Positions 25,447 through 32,302 of a stretch of 42,043 nucleotides of DNA are shown here, in pieces. The notes under the pieces are model-generated. The model was not told the DNA's origin and did no database searches. It saw only the letters and a program-made list of their open reading frames with translations. How positions within the stretch are numbered: the first letter of the stretch is position 1; each line of letters begins with the position of its first letter. Source of the DNA: Actinomycetaceae bacterium (GTDB lineage: Bacteria; Actinomycetota; Actinomycetes; Actinomycetales; Actinomycetaceae); contig JAUNVG010000008.1 of assembly GCA_030537735.1 (NCBI GenBank), positions 40,198-82,240 of the forward strand, in the 5' to 3' direction. Made by a program: the position numbers and the translations under genes.

Positions 25447-26592
25447 ATGAAGATCGCGTATCCCCCAGCTCAAAGTGGTGGCTCCACCTGGCAGCAGATC
25501 TTGCGTCCCAGCGCGGATCTAACTGGAGCGTTGGAGGAACTGGGGGAGTTGACGGCGAAAACTCGTTTCGCGGAAGCGTTGCGGCGCGGGTGGGAAACTT
25601 GCCGCGCTGAAGCTGCCATAACCAGTGCGGCGGCGGGGGCTAATATCGACGGGATACGTGTAGACACCGGGTACTTGCGGCAGTTAGTGACCGCCAACGA
25701 CCCCGATAGTGCGTCTTTAAGAGGCATGGGTGCGCTGGGCGTGACGGGTACCGCGGGTGTGACGGGTGCCGCGGGTGCGAACCCCGACGGCGGTTCCCCC
25801 GAGCCCTCACCTGCGCAGTCAGCCGATGCAGCCGACCAGGCCGGCTGGGCGTATTGGCGCGCACACGTGTGGGTGACGCAACTGTGGGAGCCATTGAACG
25901 TGCGTGGTCCGCGCCTAAGACAGGCTCGCCCTGCGCGCCCACCCTTGCCGCAGCGGGCAGCGAAAATCCACGCCCTACTCACCCCTTCCGACGTCACTCG
26001 CTCCCTGGGGGCTTCCGAGGTGCGAGGGCGGGTGGGGCGCAATCAGGCGTCTGCGGGTCCCGTGGAGGGAACGCGCGTGGCGGATATCGCGGCGGATCCT
26101 GCGGCGGCAGACACCGCAGCGGGAACGCACCCGGCAGGCATCGCGGCGGGTACGAACCCGGCAGACACCGCGGCGGGTACGAACCCGGCACCCGACCTCG
26201 TAAGCCGGTGGCAAGTGGGGATCCCCTCCGACCCGCAAGCTTGGCAGGTTTTCAGCCAACTACTGCAGCTGAAAGCACCCGCCCCCGTGCGCACGGGACT
26301 GGCTCTGGCCCACGCCAGTCAAAACCCGTTCTTCACCCACCAAACCATGGAAGTCACTCGAGTGTTAGTTCGTGATGAACTCACCAGCTGTGGTTTCGAC
26401 CCAACCGGAACCTGGCAGTGGGAGCCGGTGTGGGCAGATAATCAAATGCCGGTGACGGCGGCTTTAGCGAACGTGAATCTGCGGCAGGGGAGCGGGATAG
26501 AAAACTGGTTACAAACCTGGGTGCAGCTACTGATTGACGCCCACGCACCCACGCGCGAGTTACTGCGCCGCGTTCAAGCCGGCGTACTGTAA
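25447..26592 (+). CDS. Degenerate Fic-like protein of the Tad locus (Rv3662c type)
   Basis: 381 residues. Its place before the HAD and Ssd-like genes matches mycobacterial Rv3662c. The N-terminal EAAITSAAAGANIDGI resembles the EAxxSSxIEG helix of Fic proteins, and the C-terminal half has the expected helical pattern. The Fic catalytic motif HPFx(D/E)GNGR is not intact: the equivalent stretch reads SQNPFFTHQTMEVTR, lacking the catalytic His and the phosphate-binding Gly/Asn. It is therefore probably not an AMP-transferase. A Thr/Asn/Pro/Ala repeat (about 220-247) interrupts the middle. The ATG has GAGG 5 bases upstream. Confidence 0.6.
   Translation: MKIAYPPAQSGGSTWQQILRPSADLTGALEELGELTAKTRFAEALRRGWETCRAEAAITSAAAGANIDGIRVDTGYLRQLVTANDPDSASLRGMGALGVTGTAGVTGAAGANPDGGSPEPSPAQSADAADQAGWAYWRAHVWVTQLWEPLNVRGPRLRQARPARPPLPQRAAKIHALLTPSDVTRSLGASEVRGRVGRNQASAGPVEGTRVADIAADPAAADTAAGTHPAGIAAGTNPADTAAGTNPAPDLVSRWQVGIPSDPQAWQVFSQLLQLKAPAPVRTGLALAHASQNPFFTHQTMEVTRVLVRDELTSCGFDPTGTWQWEPVWADNQMPVTAALANVNLRQGSGIENWLQTWVQLLIDAHAPTRELLRRVQAGVL
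26107..26187. repeat. 27-bp x3 minisatellite in the Fic-like gene
   Basis: Three in-frame 27-bp units start at 26107, 26134 and 26161, encoding ADTAAGTHP / AGIAAGTNP / ADTAAGTNP. A related imperfect unit precedes them. Copy number could vary between strains without shifting the frame. Confidence 0.75.
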
Positions 26593-26604
26593 AACCCCGG
26601 TGGG

Positions 26605-26623
26605 CGGGGAGGTTACCTCCCCG
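26605..26623. terminator. Hairpin at the convergent ends of the Fic-like and HAD genes
   Basis: CGGGGAGG (26605-26612) and CCTCCCCG (26616-26623) form a perfect 8-bp stem with a TTA loop, overlapping the last codons of the HAD gene. No U-tract is present. Confidence 0.4.
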
Positions 26624-27401
26624 GCGCCAACCACTTACGTAACTGCCACCCGCCGATCGCGCCCGCCGCGAACGCCGCTGACACTCCCACCACCGGCGCC
26701 GCCACTCGCGAGGGCCGCAGCCGCACAGTTTTAGAAAACTCCCGAATCGGCCAGCGTCGCTCGCGGGCGATGGTACGCAAACTGCGATCAGGATTAACCG
26801 TCACCGGGTGCCCCACCAACTCCAGAAGCGGCAAGTCCGAAATCGAGTCCGAATACGCCCAGCATTGCTCCAGATTCCACCCTTGACTTTGCGCTAGGCG
26901 CGCCACTGCGGCGGCTTTAAGTTTGCCGTGGTTGAAACTATCTATCCCACCAGTTAGCCGCCCCTGGTCCACCTCCACCTGGGTGGCGAGGATGAAATCG
27001 GCTTCCAACAGTTCCCCCAGCGGTTCCACCAGCGGCTGCGGGGAAGCCGAGGCAATGACAATGGAGTGCCCCGAAGCGCGATGCAAAGCGATCGCATCGA
27101 GCGCATCCACGTAGCAGTATGGTTTCACCGCGGTTGAGACGGCGGCGGTGACGACCTCGTTGAGTGACTTCAGTGACCAGCCGTGACTGATCCTTCCCAT
27201 CTCCATGCGGATGCGGTCGTTACGAGCTTCCGCTTCCCCCCACAGCAAGTAGGGGATTTGGGTAATGACGCTACGCACGGCGTCGGAGCGGCTGAGCATC
27301 CCCGCCCGCCGCAGTGGCGCTTGCATCGCCAGTGCCGAAGAAGTGGCAATGATGGTTTTATCCAGGTCGAAAATCGCGGCCCGCGGTGAGTACGTTTCCA
27401 T
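26613..27401 (-). CDS. HAD-IB family phosphatase (SerB-like)
   Basis: 262 residues with FDLDKT (11-16; nucleophile D12, acid D14), IASASPQP (motif II), the later Lys and YSDSISDLPLLE (motif IV). A hydrophobic C-terminal segment (about 235-255) may anchor it to the membrane. It belongs to the HAD-IB group, often annotated as phosphoserine phosphatase-like; the substrate is unproven. The homologous gene beside the Tad cluster in mycobacteria is Rv3661. It is divergent from ssd, with GGGGATAAG before the ATG. Confidence 0.88.
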   Translation of the reverse strand: METYSPRAAIFDLDKTIIATSSALAMQAPLRRAGMLSRSDAVRSVITQIPYLLWGEAEARNDRIRMEMGRISHGWSLKSLNEVVTAAVSTAVKPYCYVDALDAIALHRASGHSIVIASASPQPLVEPLGELLEADFILATQVEVDQGRLTGGIDSFNHGKLKAAAVARLAQSQGWNLEQCWAYSDSISDLPLLELVGHPVTVNPDRSLRTIARERRWPIREFSKTVRLRPSRVAAPVVGVSAAFAAGAIGGWQLRKWLAPGR

Positions 27402-27494
27402 TACTTATCCCCAATTTCCTTATCTGAATACATTGTCCACAATTGCTCTCACCCTTGGCTGAGTCTTGGCTGAGAATCTGATGAAATCACCGTC

Positions 27495-28577
27495 ATGTTC
27501 ATTGCGATTGATTGTAGGGACGAGGACGTGGCGGCAGATATCGAAGCTGCCCTCCTCGCCGCTGGGTTGGGGAATTTGCTTCGCCCTGTTCCTGAAGCGC
27601 AGCTGGTAGTTACCGACCGGTCGAGCGGGGGTGGCGCCCTGGCGCCCACTGAGACTGGCGGGTCTGGGGGTGGCGGCCTGGCGCCGGCGGGGCTGGCGAG
27701 TGGTTCGCGCGGCTCGGTGCGTTATTTGCGGTTGGGGGTGGATTTCCTCTGGCCGCAGCAGCGTTTAGAACTGGTACGCGCCCTTACCGAGTGGTCTAAC
27801 TCTGCCGGCAACAATCCTGTGGTAGTGGTTGGCAGGGTCGGCGCTGGGGTAAAGAGTCGGGCAGATACCGAGTTAGTGTGGCACCTAGCGCGCGAAGTTC
27901 CCGGATTGGTGGTGCTGGATCTGTCAGACGAAACCTTCGGATGGGAACACGCTGAACTTGCCGAAACTGCGCGCCCGGAACTGGCAGGTCGCGAACCCGC
28001 GAACTTCGAAACTGCGCGCCCCGCAACCGCCCCATTGCGTTTGTCAAGGCGAGGAAACGCTGCTGCCGAAACCACGCGCCCCGCAACCGCGCCAATGCCC
28101 CTGCCAGGGCTCGGACACGTCCTCGCCACCGATTGGTCGCAGGTCGATACCACCGGATTCCCCGCCCTCGCCCGCCTACCACAAACCAGTTTGGCGGTTC
28201 TTTCCACCCGCCAGCACCCGCCACCGCCGTGGGATGGTGAACTCACCCACTGGATCCAGCAACTGCGGCGATCTCGACCGGTGTTGGTCAACTACGGCAC
28301 GGTCACCCCCGCACTGGTAGCGCAAGCCGTTGCGCTCCAGACACCCTGGCCTGCCGCCCCAACCGCTGCCCACTGGGCACTGTGCGCCGGAAATGACGCG
28401 GTTACCGGCCAGATCCTCACCGCGGTTTTAGCGCGCCTGTTGGATACGAACTGCCAAAGCGTGCTGGTGCAAGCCCGCCGCAGACACTACTTCCCAACCG
28501 CCCCATCCCTCAGCTACCACCGACGCGGATCCCTCCACACCCATCTGCGTCACCTGCTCACCCAGAAACGAGGCTGA
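27495..28577 (+). CDS. Ssd/TadZ-like septum-site-determining family protein
   Basis: 360 residues. It starts the plus-strand Tad operon, 2 bp before tadA, exactly where mycobacteria have ssd (Rv3660c), an atypical MinD/ParA relative. The VVVVGRVGAG segment (about 112-121) takes the place of a Walker A motif but lacks the GKT(S/T), so ATP use is doubtful. TadZ-type proteins place the pilus machine at the pole. Two low-complexity segments are unusual: a Gly/Ala-rich stretch (about 43-75) and a duplicated ARPATAP/TRPATAP region (about 176-203). No strong ribosome binding site is visible. Confidence 0.7.
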   Translation: MFIAIDCRDEDVAADIEAALLAAGLGNLLRPVPEAQLVVTDRSSGGGALAPTETGGSGGGGLAPAGLASGSRGSVRYLRLGVDFLWPQQRLELVRALTEWSNSAGNNPVVVVGRVGAGVKSRADTELVWHLAREVPGLVVLDLSDETFGWEHAELAETARPELAGREPANFETARPATAPLRLSRRGNAAAETTRPATAPMPLPGLGHVLATDWSQVDTTGFPALARLPQTSLAVLSTRQHPPPPWDGELTHWIQQLRRSRPVLVNYGTVTPALVAQAVALQTPWPAAPTAAHWALCAGNDAVTGQILTAVLARLLDTNCQSVLVQARRRHYFPTAPSLSYHRRGSLHTHLRHLLTQKRG

Positions 28578-28578
28578 C

Positions 28579-29700
28579 ATGAACCGTTGGCAACAACTCC
28601 GCCACGCCCTCGCCCAAGGCGCCAACCCCGCACAAGCGGTAGATTCCAGCGCCCCACCCCTGGGGTCCATCAGCCAGGCGCTAACCGACTTAGAGGATGC
28701 GCGCGCCGCGCAGGCGGGGTCAGACCGCGACCTCCTGCAGCTACTAGCCACCCCGGGAGTCAGTGACGTACTTGTTAACGACACGCAGGTGTGGGTGGAC
28801 CGCGGGCGCGGGGTGGAACCGGTGGAGTGGGGGTTTGCTTCCTCCCAGCAGGTGCGCGACCTGGCGGTACGGATGGCAGCTGCGGCGGGAGCTCGCCTGG
28901 ATGAGGCTGCCCCGATGGTGGATGCCACGCTGCCCGACGGTACCCGCCTGCACGCGGCCCTGAGCCCGCCGGCACTGCACGGCCCGGTGATTTCCTTGCG
29001 CACCGCTCGCCGCCAGGTGTTCACAGTGGCGCAGCTGCGGGCCAACGGGTGTTTAGATGAGCGCAGCGAAGAACTCATCCGCGCCTTGGTGCGGGCGCGG
29101 GCGAATGTGGTTATTTCCGGAGCCACGGGCAGCGGAAAAACCACGGTGCTGTCCGCGATTTTGTCGCTGTGTGACCCGAGTCAGCGCCTGCTTTGCCTGG
29201 AGGACGTACCCGAGCTGCGCCCCCAGCACCCGCACGTGGTTACTTTGACGACGCGAGCGGCGAATGTGCAGGGGCAGGGGCAGATTACGTTGGTGGACTT
29301 GCTGCGCGCCGCTATGCGGATGCGTCCCGATCGCATTGTGTTGGGGGAGTGCCGCGGGGCGGAGGTGCGGGAGGTATTGTCGGCTTTCAACACTGGGCAC
29401 GAGGGCGGGTGGGTGACTTTGCATGCCAATAGTGCGGTTGACGTGCCGGCGCGGCTGGTGGCGTTGGGGGCGTTGGCGGGGATGAGCGAGTCCACGGTGC
29501 ACGCGCAGGCGCTGTCGGCTTTGGATGCGGTGATTCACTTACACCGCGACGCTGCCGGCAGGCGCCAGGTGGCGCAGATCGCGGTGTTTGATAACGGGTT
29601 GCCGCTGCAAGTGGTGCCGGCGTGGGAACGTGGTCGCCCAGGGGCGGGGGCGTCGCAGTTGGAGTCTTTCTTAAAGGAGCGTGGCGCCAGTGTGGTTTGA
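28579..29700 (+). CDS. tadA: TadA/CpaF-type secretion ATPase
   Basis: 373 residues of the GspE/VirB11 superfamily. Walker A GATGSGKTT is at 181-189, Walker B RIVLGECRG at 252-260, and the TadA-type His box GHEGGWVTLHAN at 273-284. It powers assembly and probably retraction of Flp pili. It begins 2 bp after the ssd-like gene, and the next gene starts within it. It is shorter than proteobacterial TadA but normal for actinobacteria. Confidence 0.95.
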   Translation: MNRWQQLRHALAQGANPAQAVDSSAPPLGSISQALTDLEDARAAQAGSDRDLLQLLATPGVSDVLVNDTQVWVDRGRGVEPVEWGFASSQQVRDLAVRMAAAAGARLDEAAPMVDATLPDGTRLHAALSPPALHGPVISLRTARRQVFTVAQLRANGCLDERSEELIRALVRARANVVISGATGSGKTTVLSAILSLCDPSQRLLCLEDVPELRPQHPHVVTLTTRAANVQGQGQITLVDLLRAAMRMRPDRIVLGECRGAEVREVLSAFNTGHEGGWVTLHANSAVDVPARLVALGALAGMSESTVHAQALSALDAVIHLHRDAAGRRQVAQIAVFDNGLPLQVVPAWERGRPGAGASQLESFLKERGASVV

Positions 29701-30754
29701 GCTCTCGCGCCTGGCGGTGATGGTAGGAGTGGTGGGCGCGGCGTTCCTAATGGCAGATGGGTGGCAGCGGCGCCAGCGCGCACGAGCCGCGTGGCTGCGC
29801 GCTGACTCGCTCCAGGTTTTAAAACCCTCGCACTCCCAGTCAGAGGATGTGTCAGCGGCGTTGCTACTAGCGCAGGTAAGTGCTCGCCTGCGGGCGGGGG
29901 CAAGCGTGGCAGCAGCGTGGGATGACGCTTTGGAACCTTTAGCTCCCCGCAGCCCGGCAGGCTTGGACGAACAAGGGGTTCCCCGCCGCCTAGCTCTGAT
30001 CCCCGCGTTGGAGCCGGTGGCGGCGTCAGTGGCCGCGGCTTGTCGCCTCACAGGTGAGCTCGGTATCGCCCTGGCTCAGATTCTAGATTCCCTGCTGGTG
30101 GGGGTGGAGGCAGCGGAAGCTGCTTCCCACGAACGCGCGGTGGCGCAAGCTGGCCCGCAGATGACGGCGCGGCTTCTGACCTGGCTACCGGCGGTGGGGG
30201 TGGGGGCGGGCCTGCTGCTGGGCACCCCGGTGTGGTCTTTCGCCGCGGACCGTTCCATCGGTTCTTTCGTCACCATCGTGGGCGTGGGGTTTTGGGTTGC
30301 CGGTCACGCCTGGTCGCGTTCCTTGCTGCGGCAAACTCACGCCGGCAACCAGGTTGATCGCGTGATCTTGGTGGAACTGACTTCCGCGGCGGTGGCGGCG
30401 GGAGCATCCCTGCCGCGCGCATTAGTGGCGGTGGCGCGTGCCGGTCAGGTCGAGGGTTTGGAGCGCTGCGCATCCTTGCTGCAGTTAGGTGCGTCTTTGG
30501 ACGAGGCTTGCGCGCACCTGTCTCCCACTGCGCGGCAGTTGGTTTCCACTTTGGCGCCGGCGTGGTTCTTCGGGGCGGCGCCGCTGCCGTTGTTGGGGTT
30601 GTTGTCAGCGCGCTGGCAGCGGGAGCGTTCCGCGGCGGCGCGCGAGGAAGCGGGGCGTTTAGCGGTGAAACTGGTTCTTCCCCTGGGTTTGTGCCTGCTG
30701 CCTGCGTTCGTGTGCCTGGGGGTGGTGCCGTTGGTGGTGACTTTCTTACTGTGA
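29690..30754 (+). CDS. Apparent TadB-TadC fusion, Flp pilus platform protein
   Basis: 354 residues from GTG 29690, chosen because AAAGGAG lies 10 bases upstream; a GTG at 29681 has spacing of only 1. The N-terminal half contains a T2SF-type segment (TGELGIALAQILDSLL ... LPAVGVGAGLLLGTP) like TadB. The C-terminal half restarts with LVELTSAAVAAGASLPRAL and ends LVLPLGLCLLPAFVCLGVVPLV, the hallmark of actinobacterial TadC. In mycobacteria these are two genes (Rv3658c, Rv3657c). Both should build the inner-membrane platform of the pilus. It overlaps tadA by 11 bp. No frameshift is needed to join the halves. Confidence 0.8.
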   Translation: MWFELSRLAVMVGVVGAAFLMADGWQRRQRARAAWLRADSLQVLKPSHSQSEDVSAALLLAQVSARLRAGASVAAAWDDALEPLAPRSPAGLDEQGVPRRLALIPALEPVAASVAAACRLTGELGIALAQILDSLLVGVEAAEAASHERAVAQAGPQMTARLLTWLPAVGVGAGLLLGTPVWSFAADRSIGSFVTIVGVGFWVAGHAWSRSLLRQTHAGNQVDRVILVELTSAAVAAGASLPRALVAVARAGQVEGLERCASLLQLGASLDEACAHLSPTARQLVSTLAPAWFFGAAPLPLLGLLSARWQRERSAAAREEAGRLAVKLVLPLGLCLLPAFVCLGVVPLVVTFLL

Positions 30755-30994
30755 GTTTCCCGCGGCATTAGTTCGCGGCGTTTTGCAGTCGCGTTTCACC
30801 GGCGTGTCCCGCCCGGCCCCGCCGCGGTCCCGGCGCGTTTCACCTGAACAGACCCGCCGCCTTAGTTCCCCCAGTTTTCCACAGCACGTTTCCGTCCACA
30901 CCTGCCGGCCTGCCCCTCGGCACGCGCGAGGGAGTTCTTGTCAAAGTTTTCTCACCGGTTGCGTCCGCACCGGTTCGTTTGGAAGGAGTTATTC

Positions 30995-31219
30995 ATGTTG
31001 TTCTTAGACAAGGTCCGCGCTGGCTTCGTGCATTTGCTATTGAAAGTGGCGGGCGTTCGAAGCGCCGCAGAGCGGGAGGAGGACGGTTACGTCACCGCCG
31101 AATACGCCGTCGGCATTATCGCCGCGGTGGCTTTCGCGGGGCTGCTGCTTGCGGTCATAAAATCCGGTTCGGTGCAGTCGATGTTGACCAGCATCATTGA
31201 AACGGCTCTGCGGGTGTGA
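30995..31219 (+). CDS. Flp pilin-like protein (DUF4244)
   Basis: 74 residues from ATG 30995, chosen for the strong GGAAGGAG ribosome binding site 6 bases upstream. The ORF could be extended to 30938, but that adds only low-quality sequence. It contains G-YVTAEYAVGIIAAVAFAGLLL, the conserved TAEYA prepilin-like motif of actinobacterial DUF4244 Flp pilins, where a prepilin peptidase would cut before the hydrophobic helix. A 240-bp gap separates it from tadBC, which allows separate expression of this structural subunit. No prepilin peptidase is in the window. Confidence 0.9.
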   Translation: MLFLDKVRAGFVHLLLKVAGVRSAAEREEDGYVTAEYAVGIIAAVAFAGLLLAVIKSGSVQSMLTSIIETALRV

Positions 31220-31220
31220 G

Positions 31221-31541
31221 GTGAAACCTCGCTCAGACAAGGAAGCGGGGATGGTGACGGCGGAGTTCGCTGTCGCCCTCCCCGCGGTGGTGGCGGTTCT
31301 ATTGCTGATACTCCTAGGAGTGAATGCGGTGGCCTTGAAGTCTCAAGCCTGCCACTTCGCCGGCCAGCAGGCGCGTGCCTTCGCAGTGGGGGAGTCCCCT
31401 CCCGCAGCGCCGGCGAATGCGGTAGTGGTTTTCCACGAGGACGCACGCACAGTGACTGCAAAGGTGACGATCCCGTCGGGCTGGGTAACTGCGGTGGGTT
31501 GTCAGGTGACGACTCGTAAGGAGGCGTGGGGTGAAAGATGA
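31221..31541 (+). CDS. TadE-like minor pseudopilin
   Basis: 106 residues from GTG 31221; a TTG at 31197 is also open. GMVTAEFAVALPAVVAVLLLILLGVN is the TadE signature: a TAEFA motif at the start of one membrane helix. A short extracytoplasmic domain with Ala/Pro-rich patches follows. It corresponds to mycobacterial Rv3655c. It starts two bases after the pilin stop and overlaps the next gene, so it sits within the pilus operon. Confidence 0.85.
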   Translation: MKPRSDKEAGMVTAEFAVALPAVVAVLLLILLGVNAVALKSQACHFAGQQARAFAVGESPPAAPANAVVVFHEDARTVTAKVTIPSGWVTAVGCQVTTRKEAWGER

Positions 31542-31899
31542 GTCCGGTTACGGCACCGTTGCCGCCCTGGCGCTACTGCTAGCGTGTGTCCTTCTAGGGG
31601 TGGCAGCGTCGGTGGGGGCAACTGCCTTGGTGGTGAAACATCAGCTTCAGCAGGCAGCGGACATGAGTGCGCTCGCGGGCGCGCAGGGTTTAGCGGTGTC
31701 TCTAACTGAGGTTTCCTCGGTTTCTGCGTGCGAGGAAGCCGCTTCTTTGGCGGCTGATAACGGCGCCCAGCTGTTGGACTGTCAGGTGGGAACTTGGGAC
31801 GTGCGAGTGCGGGTGGGTAGGCAGGTGCAGTTGCCTTTAGTGGGAGGCCTGGAACTGGAGGCGAAGGCACGAGCCGGCTTTGACGATCTGGGGCTTTGA
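31531..31899 (+). CDS. TadG/Rv3654c-like Flp pilus-associated protein
   Basis: 122 residues from GTG 31531, with AAGGAGG 6 bases upstream. One N-terminal helix (about 8-33), the QLQQAADMSALAGAQ motif of the TadE/TadG-like helicase-associated family (Rv3654c type) and a small extracytoplasmic domain follow. The gene overlaps the TadE-like stop by 11 bp and is the last gene of the pilus operon. Confidence 0.85.
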   Translation: MKDESGYGTVAALALLLACVLLGVAASVGATALVVKHQLQQAADMSALAGAQGLAVSLTEVSSVSACEEAASLAADNGAQLLDCQVGTWDVRVRVGRQVQLPLVGGLELEAKARAGFDDLGL

Positions 31900-31954
31900 G
31901 TGTGTTTGGATTCTAATGGGCGGTGGGTCGTGCCCTTGGACATTAAATTCTTAG

Positions 31955-31979
31955 TTTGTACGCCTGGGAGGCGTACAAA
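31955..31979. terminator. Perfect hairpin after the pilus operon
   Basis: TTTGTACGCCT, a GGG loop and AGGCGTACAAA form an exact 11-bp stem 56 bases after the last Tad gene. No U-tract follows on the plus strand, so it may be a weak terminator or an RNA 3' end structure. Confidence 0.5.
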
Positions 31980-32089
31980 GTCTCAACACATTATTGGCCC
32001 GCGTACCCCGCCACGTTCAGAACAGGCGGATTCGACTCCCACAGTGAGGTAGTGCGACCGTGCCAACGCGCCCGGCAGGACGGTACGGC

Positions 32090-32130
32090 AAAAACAGTTG
32101 AGGCCAAGCCCGTAGGCTTGGCCTCAACTG
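32090..32130 (-). terminator. Rho-independent terminator of the helicase gene
   Basis: CAGTTGAGGCCAAGCC (32095-32110) and GGCTTGGCCTCAACTG (32115-32130) form a perfect 16-bp stem with a 4-nt loop. On the minus strand TTTTT (32094-32090) follows. It lies about 170 bp beyond the helicase stop. Confidence 0.8.
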
Positions 32131-32302
32131 CATCCCATCAACACAGTGCGAGTTTTCCCAGTAGCTCTTCGCAGTAACCAACTGCTTCGCATTGAAACTT
32201 GAAAACTCTCTCCCACCAGGTCCCCCTGGAGAAGATATTTAAACTCTAAACACTCAGTCTGTGTACCCAGTGAAACGAACCTTAGAGTTTCCTGGGAAAT
32301 TC

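Larger units (their letters stand above)
31900..32302. other. Roughly 400 bases without a gene, with three inverted repeats
   Basis: Between the pilus operon and the convergent helicase gene I see no coding frame with a recognisable product. It holds a perfect hairpin at 31955-31979, a 16-bp terminator at 32095-32130 and a 9-bp inverted repeat AAACTCTAA/TTAGAGTTT at 32241-32249 and 32282-32290, the last ending 13 bp from the helicase stop. Confidence 0.5.

Noticed and set aside
26107..26187. Repeat array considered as CRISPR
   Set aside because: The 27-bp units are contiguous, in frame and have no spacers; it is a coding minisatellite.
32022..32060. TTCGACTCC stretch resembling a tRNA or tmRNA T-arm
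   Set aside because: The flanking bases do not pair into a T-stem and no acceptor or anticodon stem could be built.
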